20,911 nt of DNA from positions 1-20,911 of the forward strand of contig CAUZJQ010000043.1 of NCBI GenBank assembly GCA_963580095.1. The letters are read 5' to 3'. This document shows positions 14,857-20,911 of this stretch, piece by piece. Numbering within the stretch: the first letter of the stretch is position 1; every line of letters begins with the position of its first letter. Under the pieces are notes generated by a model, which was given only the letters and a program-made list of their open reading frames with translations, was not told the DNA's origin and did no database searches. Both the position numbers and the translations under genes were made by a program. The DNA is from CAJWLW01 sp963580095. GTDB lineage: Bacteria > Verrucomicrobiota > Lentisphaeria > JABSQK01 > CAJWLW01.

Positions 14857-16146
14857 TTACTGGCCCGTCGTGTGTTCCAGAATATCGACGAACTCGCGGC
14901 ACATGCGCGGCAGACCGAAATGTTCGAACGCTCCGCGGCGTCCCTCGGAACCCAGCTCCCGGGCTCCTTGCGGATTATCCAGCAACGTGCCCAGCGCTTC
15001 CGCCAGTGCTGCCGTGTTGTCCGGTTCACACAGTATGCCGCCGCCGGTCAATGTCAGGACCTCGGGAAACGCGGCGTGCCGCGGCTGCACCACAGGCACC
15101 CCTGCCGCCAGCGCCTCGATGACGTACAACCCGAAAGATTCACCATAGGTCGCCGGCACGGAAAGCACGGACAACGAAGCCAGAAACGCCAGTTTCTCGG
15201 CGCGATCGATGTTTGGCGATACCTTGAGATCGGCGGCGAAACCCGCGTCTGCGACCTTCTGTTTCATCCGCGCCAGAAACGGTTTCTCGGCCGGTACCAG
15301 GCTGCCGGCCACATGCAGCGTCAGTTTGGCGATGCGATTCGCCTGCTTCAGCACGAGGAACGCATCGATCAGCCGTTCGAGACCTTTGCCGGGAATAATC
15401 TGTGTCAGGTACCCGATCGTCGGTACCGCTGCCGGGCGCAGATCCAGATGCTCGAAGTCCGACAGGTCGATGCCGTTACGCACGACATTCGCTTTGGCTG
15501 CAGGAATGTTGAGCCGCCGCTGCATCGTCTCGCCGTAGTAGTCGCTGACTGCGATGAACGCTGCGATCTCCGCAACATTGGCACGCAGCGCGTCCCAGCA
15601 TTTCGCATCGAACGGCGGCGGCAGGCTGTCGAGAAAAGCGTCCTCGCCCTGCAGCGTGCAGACGACGGGCACCCCGAGCGTCTGTTGTATTGGCCGGGCA
15701 AAACCGCTCAGTAGTGCGTTCGACAAGCAAACCACATCCGGCCGTTCATGCGATGACAGCCAGTCGATCAGGCGATCCAGTTCCTTGCGTTGCCGGTTGT
15801 CCCCGAGCTGTAATACTGCCAGAGCCAGCTCGCCCAGGTCCCGAGCCTTGGTCATGCCGGCATTGCGCGCCGCCAGGCTCAACAGTGCTCGGCTATCCAG
15901 CAAATGGTCGAGCCAGCGCGGCATATGGCGGCACAACGCGAATTTCTCCCGAAGATACACATTGATGCCGCCAAAGAATAACGGCACGTCGCTGTCTGCT
16001 GGGGTCTCGGTCACCAGGGGCAGATACATCGGTACAAGTGTCGCGCTGTGCCCGAGATCTGCCAGCCCCTTGATCAGTGCGTGATCGCGCAGACAGGTGC
16101 CGCAGTAGAAATTGCCCGTGCCTGCTGTTAACTGAATGATTTTCAT
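14857..16146 (-). CDS. GT4-family glycosyltransferase
   Basis: A 429-residue GT-B fold enzyme that should transfer a sugar from a nucleotide donor with retention of configuration. The N-terminal domain starts MKIIQLTAGTGNFYCGTCLRDHALIKGLADLGHS with the usual Gly-rich acceptor-side loop. The C-terminal domain has IGYLTQIIPGKGLERLIDAF, then GESFGLYVIEAL with the EX7E motif (E336 and E344) that binds the donor diphosphate, and AGVPVVQPRHAAFPEVL. No signal peptide or membrane helix is seen, so it is cytoplasmic or peripheral. An AGGG is close upstream of the ATG. It lies 28 bases after the flavoenzyme gene and is probably cotranscribed. Donor and acceptor cannot be told from the sequence. Confidence 0.93.
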   Translation of the reverse strand: MKIIQLTAGTGNFYCGTCLRDHALIKGLADLGHSATLVPMYLPLVTETPADSDVPLFFGGINVYLREKFALCRHMPRWLDHLLDSRALLSLAARNAGMTKARDLGELALAVLQLGDNRQRKELDRLIDWLSSHERPDVVCLSNALLSGFARPIQQTLGVPVVCTLQGEDAFLDSLPPPFDAKCWDALRANVAEIAAFIAVSDYYGETMQRRLNIPAAKANVVRNGIDLSDFEHLDLRPAAVPTIGYLTQIIPGKGLERLIDAFLVLKQANRIAKLTLHVAGSLVPAEKPFLARMKQKVADAGFAADLKVSPNIDRAEKLAFLASLSVLSVPATYGESFGLYVIEALAAGVPVVQPRHAAFPEVLTLTGGGILCEPDNTAALAEALGTLLDNPQGARELGSEGRRGAFEHFGLPRMCREFVDILEHTTGQ

Positions 16147-16174
16147 GACACCCTGCCGATTTCTCGCGGCTTAA

Positions 16175-17446
16175 CTAAACTGCAGCGCAAGCACAGTGAG
16201 CGGTGCACATTGGCCCGCCGTGCGGAACTTTCTCGGGAATATCTGCGAATTCCGCAATAGCGCTGAACAGCGGGTCGAAATCTTTTTGCAGGTCCCCGAT
16301 CAGGCAGTCGGTCAGGTCCGCGCGTAGATCGGGATACTTCCTGATGATCGAGCCAAAGCTGAAACCCGGGCTGTAGAAGGCATAGACCAGGGCGCGCATA
16401 GCCTCGATCGCGTTACAGCTCTTCTTGCCGTACTCACAGAAACGCCAGGCTCTGACGTCGTTGTCCGTCAATGCCTGATCGATGGTTTTCGCGGCCATGA
16501 CCCCCATCTGCAGCGCCAGAAACAGGCCGGAGGAAAACACCGGGTCAAGGAAGCTGAAGGCATCGCCGGCCAACACCAGACCGTCGGTAGCGCAATACTT
16601 CGAGCGATACGAAAAATCGCCGGTCACAAAATAGTCTTCGACGCGTTTACCCGGTGCCAGATGCTCGCGGATCCAGGGGTTCTTGACTATTTCGCGTTGA
16701 AAAATCTCGTTGCGGTCACGCGTGCCGTCGTACAGATAATCGCGTGATCCGACGATGCCGACGCTGACCCGATCATTCTGCAGCGGAATGTACCAGAACC
16801 AGTTCTTGCCACCGACATAGGCCACGGTAGTGGCGCCGGCATCGCGGCCGGGATCGCGCACTGCTCCTTCGTAATAGGTCCACAGCGCGATCTTTTTCAG
16901 GTTCTGGTCCATAATGCGCCAGCCCAGGCGGGTGGCGGCAAAGCTGTGCTGGCCGCTGGCATCGACCGTTATCGGTGCGTGCAAATCGAACTCGCCTTCA
17001 TCGTCACTGGCGCGTACGCCGGTGACAGCACCGCTCTCGTTGCGCAACAGATCCGTGACTGTGACGCTCGTGCGTACCTCGGCGCCGCTTTCCCGAGCAT
17101 GGTCCAGCAGCATGGCATCGAACTCAGATCGCTCGACCTGCCAGGTCTTGGCTGCTTCGTGCTGCATGTGGTCGACAAAATAAAACGGTGTCGATACGCG
17201 CCCGTCTTCGCGGACGAACTGGACGCTGCACTTGCTCACGAACGTCGACGCCTTCATCTTCTCCAGCATGCCAATCTCGCGCAGCGGAAAATAACAGAAC
17301 GGCAGCATCGACTCCCCGACAGCGTACCGAGGAAACGATTCGCGGTCCAGCACGATTACGCGTCGGCCGCGCTGTGCCAGGCCGCAGGCCGTCGTGCTTC
17401 CAGCCGGACCGCTGCCGACGACAATTGCATCGTAGGTTTTGTTCAT
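16175..17446 (-). CDS. Flavin-dependent halogenase-like FAD oxidoreductase
   Basis: A 423-residue flavoprotein. Residues 11-16 (GSGPAG) form the FAD-binding Rossmann motif and D34/R35 end the second strand. GESMLP at 44-49 is followed by K72 at the place of the halogenase catalytic Lys. The halogenase signature WxWxIP is intact (WFWYIP, 216-221), as is the Fx.Px.Sx.G motif in FLDPVFSSG (299-307), after GDAFS. These motifs occur in halogenases acting on phenol, pyrrole or tryptophan, but some relatives in the same superfamily do not halogenate. The C-terminus is unusual, ending in a Cys-rich CTAHCACAAV. Its start overlaps the stop of the chorismate lyase-like gene as ATGA, so the two are translationally coupled and may act on the same aromatic substrate. 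Reduced flavin must come from a reductase not seen here. Confidence 0.87.
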   Translation of the reverse strand: MNKTYDAIVVGSGPAGSTTACGLAQRGRRVIVLDRESFPRYAVGESMLPFCYFPLREIGMLEKMKASTFVSKCSVQFVREDGRVSTPFYFVDHMQHEAAKTWQVERSEFDAMLLDHARESGAEVRTSVTVTDLLRNESGAVTGVRASDDEGEFDLHAPITVDASGQHSFAATRLGWRIMDQNLKKIALWTYYEGAVRDPGRDAGATTVAYVGGKNWFWYIPLQNDRVSVGIVGSRDYLYDGTRDRNEIFQREIVKNPWIREHLAPGKRVEDYFVTGDFSYRSKYCATDGLVLAGDAFSFLDPVFSSGLFLALQMGVMAAKTIDQALTDNDVRAWRFCEYGKKSCNAIEAMRALVYAFYSPGFSFGSIIRKYPDLRADLTDCLIGDLQKDFDPLFSAIAEFADIPEKVPHGGPMCTAHCACAAV

Positions 17447-17982
17447 TCGTCGGTCGGCAGAATCTCGACGATGTCTGCCAACAGTGTGCCGTTACTGGAA
17501 ATGATGTTACAGCGACCGTACAACGTGCCGCTGTCCGTGAACTGTAAGGCATTGGCGATCAACTCGTCCGGCTCCACCATGAAGTAACAGCGCGGACTGG
17601 AAAGGTGCGGCAGCGCGATCTCTGTCATGATCGACCCGAGCGGCCGATCGTCCTTGAGGATCAACTCCCGGACTGGCGCCGGAAAGGCGTCCAGATACAT
17701 GCAGATGGCGCCGTATTCGACGGCGCGTTTGCTGGCATCCAGGGTCAACACGACTTGGCGCGAATAGACGTTCCCCTCGCGCACTGTATCAATCACTTTC
17801 AAGTGGATGGTGTCGTCATAGTAGCGTTCCAGTGTCCCGGTCATGTCCGTCTTGTGTACCAGTAACTGGGCATAAGGCTGTGGCATGTCGCCACCTTCGA
17901 TCTGCGTGATCGAGGGCAGTGTACGGCCCGCGGTTCGGTAAAATGCAGCCAGCGGCCAAAGCGGATCGACGGTCTCAGGCAT
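17443..17982 (-). CDS. Chorismate pyruvate-lyase-like protein (UbiC/Rv2949c, DUF98 family)
   Basis: A 179-residue protein resembling the UbiC-like family that splits chorismate into 4-hydroxybenzoate and pyruvate. Visible family blocks are YAQLLVHKTDMTGTLERYY, VYSRQVVLTLD, AVEYGAICMYLDAFP, the RPLGSIM segment, LYGRCNII and LLADIVEILP near the end. R75 and E173 are placed like the chorismate-binding Arg and catalytic Glu of E. coli UbiC. The start at 17982 overlaps the stop of the radical SAM gene by 8 bases; a longer version starting at 18033 would lie inside that gene. The stop overlaps the flavoenzyme start. The likely product, 4-hydroxybenzoate, is a typical head group or starter for phenolic pigments and quinones. 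The family call is made by eye from the motif pattern. Confidence 0.8.
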   Translation of the reverse strand: MPETVDPLWPLAAFYRTAGRTLPSITQIEGGDMPQPYAQLLVHKTDMTGTLERYYDDTIHLKVIDTVREGNVYSRQVVLTLDASKRAVEYGAICMYLDAFPAPVRELILKDDRPLGSIMTEIALPHLSSPRCYFMVEPDELIANALQFTDSGTLYGRCNIISSNGTLLADIVEILPTDE

Positions 17983-19300
17983 AGCGTTGATTGCGGTGTT
18001 TTTCCAGGAAAAAATCGTGAAGCAGCCAGTCAACCTGCATGAGACCGTCGCGGGTCAGACGCAATTGGGTGTCATCCGTTTCGAGCACGCCCTGTTTGGT
18101 CATGGCCATCAACTGGCCGGCGAAACGGTCGGTTATGTCGACACCGAATTTCTCCTGGAAATAGCCCAGGCGCACGACCCCGAGCTTGAACTGCAGAATC
18201 AACTCGCGGATCATCAGTTCTTCGCTCGTCGGCGTCAGAGCGCGGTAGATCGGCAACTCATTGCGTTCGAGGCGCTCGAGATAGCCGTCCATGTGATGCT
18301 CGTTCTGGTAGTGCGTGCCGTTGACATGTGAAAACGACGCGACGCCCAGCGACATCAGGTCGGCCCCCTCCCACAGCTTGTCGCGATAGACGAACTTCGT
18401 GGCCGGATCCTTGACCGCCGTCGTGGCACTGGTCACGGTGTAGCCGTTGGCTTCAAGCTCGCCGAATGCGTACTTGACCCATTCGCGTTTGGTATCCCAG
18501 TCCGCCACCGGTGCTGCAATCTCGTTGTTCTCCTTCATGCGCTGGTAGATGGTCGTGTTGTATGGGATCTCCATTTGATAAATTGTGACACTGTCGGGCG
18601 CCATGTCGATTGCTTTGGCCACGCAGGTCTGCCAGTTCTCCGGCGTTTCATTGAGCATGCCGGCAATCAGGTCGATGTTGATCTGCGGGAAATCGCAGGC
18701 CTGCGCCCATTCGTAGGCCCGATGAATCTCGACGGCACGATGGGCTCGGCCGTTGAACTCCAGAATGTCGGCATCGTAGTTTTCGACACCCAGGCTCAGC
18801 CGTGTTACACCCAGTTCCTTAATGAACTTGAGTTTCTGCTCGTTCAGCGTCCCTGGTTCGCACTCGAACGTGATCTCCTCCGCCTCGTCCCATGGCAGAA
18901 CGGCCTTCATCTGTTCGGTGATCGAAGTCAATTGCTGGGTGGAGAGAAATGACGGCGTGCCGCCGCCGAAATAGATAAACGTCGGCTTGCGCCCGCCGAT
19001 GAACGGTTGCTTGGCGTACAACTCCAACTCCTTGATGGCGCCGTCCACATAGGTGCGCACCTGCTTCGAGTTGACTCCTGTGTACACCCGGAAATAGCAG
19101 AAATGGCAGCGCTTGCGACAAAAAGGAATGTGCAGATAAATGCCCAGGGGGGTGTCCGGGCGGGGCGGTTGGTTCAATGCCGCCGTCGCTTCCGGCACCT
19201 GATCCGGCGTCCAGAACGAGTACGGCGGGTAGTTCGAAATGAAATAGTTTCCCGCCTTCGTCTTGTTGTCCTGCGGCGTTTCTTCGACTGTCTTGCTCAT
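17975..19300 (-). CDS. HemN-like radical SAM enzyme
   Basis: The product is 441 residues from the ATG at 19300, with GGGAG about eight bases upstream. The radical SAM core starts GIYLHIPFC and has C61-RKR-C65-HF-C68, followed by the SAM-binding YFGGGTPS, the SLGVENYD block and an INIDLIAGM block. The last 100 residues match the HemN_C winged-helix-like domain. E. coli HemN has a further Cys two residues after the cluster (CYFCGC); here it is Tyr-Phe, as in HemW, but a 50-residue N-terminal segment (NYFISNYPPYSFW) recalls HemN rather than HemW. It is therefore neither a standard coproporphyrinogen dehydrogenase nor a standard HemW, and it may belong with the HemN-like methylases and cyclopropanases of natural product pathways. 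It sits 2 bases after the propeller gene and overlaps the lyase gene. Confidence 0.87.
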   Translation of the reverse strand: MSKTVEETPQDNKTKAGNYFISNYPPYSFWTPDQVPEATAALNQPPRPDTPLGIYLHIPFCRKRCHFCYFRVYTGVNSKQVRTYVDGAIKELELYAKQPFIGGRKPTFIYFGGGTPSFLSTQQLTSITEQMKAVLPWDEAEEITFECEPGTLNEQKLKFIKELGVTRLSLGVENYDADILEFNGRAHRAVEIHRAYEWAQACDFPQINIDLIAGMLNETPENWQTCVAKAIDMAPDSVTIYQMEIPYNTTIYQRMKENNEIAAPVADWDTKREWVKYAFGELEANGYTVTSATTAVKDPATKFVYRDKLWEGADLMSLGVASFSHVNGTHYQNEHHMDGYLERLERNELPIYRALTPTSEELMIRELILQFKLGVVRLGYFQEKFGVDITDRFAGQLMAMTKQGVLETDDTQLRLTRDGLMQVDWLLHDFFLEKHRNQRYA

Positions 19301-19302
19301 GC

Positions 19303-20406
19303 TCAGTCTCCCTGGTCTCTTGGTCGGAAAGCGTACACGGCACCATCGTCCGCGCCGACAATGATGTATCCGTCGACGACGGCCGGCGAACTCTGAATCG
19401 CCGCACCGATGTCGTATCCCCAACGTTCCTCGCCGGTCGCCAGCGACAGGATATGCAGCCTGCCGCTGTCGGATCCGACCACGATACTGTCATCACAAAT
19501 TACCGGCGAACTGTCGACCCGGCCGCTGCATCGGAAGGTCCAGCGCGCCTTGCCGGTCTTGCGGTCGAGGCAATGCACCAACTTGTCGCGTCCGCCAAAC
19601 ACCACGGCAGTCTCGCTGACTGCCGGCGATGAGAAGTACGGGAACGGCCGGGACCGATAGGTCCACCCGAATTCTCCGTTTGAAATGTCAATGCTGGTAA
19701 ACTCGTTGCCGTAATGCCCAACGTAGGCGATGCCGTCGCCGATCGCAGCGGACCCCGCAACGTACGCCCCGATATTGACGACATGTACCGGCTCGCCGTC
19801 AGCGCTGTCGACGATGTGGACATTGGCGTCGCAACCGCCGACGATGACACGATTTTCAGCAATCGCCGGCGTCCCGTTAATATAGCTTTCAATCGGGTAG
19901 GACCACAAGAGCTCGCCGTTTTCTGCGGAAACACAGTACAGGGTGCTGTCATACGACCCGAAAACTATGCCGTCGCCGGTCGGGTGGATCAGCCGATTGA
20001 TGCCGCCTTCTATCCGGTCGTTGCATGTGTAGTGCCAGAGTTCTTTGCCGTCCTTCATGTCGAAGGCATACAACCGGGCGTCGCCCGACCCGACAAAAAC
20101 CCGGCCGTTGTGAAGCAGGGGCGTCGAGGCGACACCGCCGGCCGTCTCGACCGACCAGATCTTCTCGCCCGCTGCCAGACTCACCGCGTACACGAACGTG
20201 TCGAGCGAGCCGAAACACACAACGCCGTTTGCTACCACTGGACTCGACTTGACGGCGTCACCGGTTTCGAAGCGCCAGGCCAGCTCGTACGCCGGTGCCA
20301 GGCGACTCGATGAAACACCACGAAGCTGCGGCTCTCCATGAAACATCGGCCAGCTGTCGCCGGCGCTACACGCCGTGCCGAGCAGCAGGCATGAAATTAT
20401 TTTCAT
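19303..20406 (-). CDS. PQQ-type beta-propeller repeat protein, exported
   Basis: The product is 367 residues from the ATG at 20406; an in-frame ATG at 20418 lacks a ribosome site. The leader MKIISCLLLGTACSAG is a short signal peptide, possibly of lipoprotein type though the lipobox is poor. The rest consists of about seven to eight repeats of roughly 40 residues, each with the pattern SSPVV-x-GVVCFGS-x5-YAV-x6-GEKIWSV, as in BamB and PQQ-dependent dehydrogenase propellers. No PQQ-binding catalytic residues are recognised, so it is probably a binding or scaffold propeller in the periplasm. Its stop is 2 bases before the radical SAM start, which strongly suggests one operon, even though the propeller is exported and the enzymes after it are cytoplasmic. 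Confidence 0.9.
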   Translation of the reverse strand: MKIISCLLLGTACSAGDSWPMFHGEPQLRGVSSSRLAPAYELAWRFETGDAVKSSPVVANGVVCFGSLDTFVYAVSLAAGEKIWSVETAGGVASTPLLHNGRVFVGSGDARLYAFDMKDGKELWHYTCNDRIEGGINRLIHPTGDGIVFGSYDSTLYCVSAENGELLWSYPIESYINGTPAIAENRVIVGGCDANVHIVDSADGEPVHVVNIGAYVAGSAAIGDGIAYVGHYGNEFTSIDISNGEFGWTYRSRPFPYFSSPAVSETAVVFGGRDKLVHCLDRKTGKARWTFRCSGRVDSSPVICDDSIVVGSDSGRLHILSLATGEERWGYDIGAAIQSSPAVVDGYIIVGADDGAVYAFRPRDQGD

Positions 20407-20432
20407 TGAATCTCTCATGGGGCCACGCTGCG

Positions 20433-20465
20433 TTACAACACCTCGAAAAGAGGATGGTGTGTCAT
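20433..20465 (-). CDS. Possible leader mini-ORF MTHHPLFEVL
   Basis: Between the TPR and propeller genes, AGGAG (20477-20473, minus strand) stands seven bases upstream of an ATG that opens ten codons (MTHHPLFEVL) to TAA. The Shine-Dalgarno is better than that of the propeller gene itself, which starts 26 bases downstream. It may be a short leader peptide that loads ribosomes for the operon, or chance. Confidence 0.25.
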   Translation of the reverse strand: MTHHPLFEVL

Positions 20466-20494
20466 CGGTTTGCTCCTGGTATCGAGAAATCTGT

Positions 20495-20911
20495 TCATTT
20501 TTCCAAGCCGCCGGTGGCTACGAATGCATTCAGCTTTTCCGGTTGTTCGGCGGCGGTCTGGCGGAAATCCGCGGTGTACATCGGCAGTACATCGTCCGCC
20601 GCGATCAGAATGTCCGGTGGCACCTGTGCTGCCAGCGCTTTGGCATCGGCCTCGCGGTCGAGATAACGCAGCAAAGTGATTTCGGATTTGACAAACTCTA
20701 CGGCACCGGGGTTCTTCTGTCGCAGTTCCGTCAGCACTGCCAGGGCTGCATCGGCTTTGTCCTGCATGATGTACGCACTGGCCAGAAACATGGCGCCGTC
20801 GTTCGAATAGTGGCGTGCCAGACTCTCTCGAAACGCCGATTCGGCGCCCGCGGCGTCGCCGAACTGCAGAGCGGTGAGGCCAACGTTACGATAGTCCTGG
20901 GATGTCTTGTA
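20495..20911 (-). CDS. TPR-type repeat protein, N-terminal part cut by window edge
   Basis: The frame is open from the right edge (phase starting at base 20911) to TGA at 20495, giving 138 visible codons. The segments DYRNVGLTALQFGDAAGAESAFRESL, FLASAYIMQDKADAALAVLTEL and the region after it repeat the small-residue and aromatic pattern of tetratricopeptide helices. It is a helical scaffold; substrate and location are unknown because the N-terminus is missing. It lies 88 bases upstream of the propeller gene on the same strand and could belong to the same transcript. The ATG at 20791 is internal, not the start. Confidence 0.8.
   Translation of the reverse strand, partial: YKTSQDYRNVGLTALQFGDAAGAESAFRESLARHYSNDGAMFLASAYIMQDKADAALAVLTELRQKNPGAVEFVKSEITLLRYLDREADAKALAAQVPPDILIAADDVLPMYTADFRQTAAEQPEKLNAFVATGGLEK

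Noticed and set aside
1..20911. tRNA or rRNA genes, CRISPR arrays, transposases or insertion sequences
   Set aside because: Reading both strands I found no cloverleaf with a GGTTCGA-type arm, no regularly spaced repeats and no transposase motifs.

Overview
The window looks like a stretch of bacterial chromosome of roughly 55-60% GC (estimated by eye). The cell is Gram-negative: lpxI (lipid A synthesis) is present, and several products carry signal peptides, lipoprotein-like leaders or a PpiD/SurA-type periplasmic chaperone layout. The esterase with a C-terminal NPCBM-like module, the large parvulin protein and a tiny basic ribosomal protein of the mS38/bS22 type would fit the PVC superphylum (Planctomycetes, Verrucomicrobia, Lentisphaerae and relatives). 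That is only an inference; nothing in the window fixes the phylum.

Left part (1-5411). A minus-strand operon runs from an exported unknown protein (2815) through a small lipoprotein into mutS2, which is cut by the left edge before its Smr end. Divergent from it is a large secreted alpha/beta-hydrolase with a C-terminal NPCBM-like module.

Middle (5412-11349). A 490-base gap rich in inverted repeats precedes a radical SAM/SPASM protein with a clear promoter and a hairpin at the predicted 5' end of its mRNA. Next is a decayed XRE-helix-turn-helix/receiver gene: an in-frame TAA sits where a conserved Glu is expected, and the middle of the receiver is missing. On the minus strand lie lipA and lpxI; the lpxI promoter places transcription initiation on the A of the ATG, so the mRNA may be leaderless. 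Divergent from lpxI is a 29-codon ribosomal protein gene with promoter, Shine-Dalgarno and a strong terminator. Two translationally coupled envelope genes of unknown function follow.

Right part (11350-20911). A promoter, a 155-base leader and a large membrane-anchored parvulin-type prolyl isomerase/chaperone converge on a minus-strand gene set. Read in transcription order this set is: TPR protein (cut by the right edge), PQQ-type beta-propeller, HemN-like radical SAM enzyme, UbiC/Rv2949c-like chorismate lyase, flavin-dependent halogenase-like oxidoreductase, GT4 glycosyltransferase, and YbgC-like hotdog thioesterase. The propeller, radical SAM, lyase and oxidoreductase genes are 2 bases apart or overlap, and the glycosyltransferase follows after 28 bases. 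The combination (chorismate to 4-hydroxybenzoate, halogenase-like flavoenzyme, radical SAM, glycosyltransferase, thioesterase) is the best candidate here for an undescribed biosynthetic system. It may make a modified aromatic metabolite or pigment, but no polyketide or peptide synthase is visible in the window.
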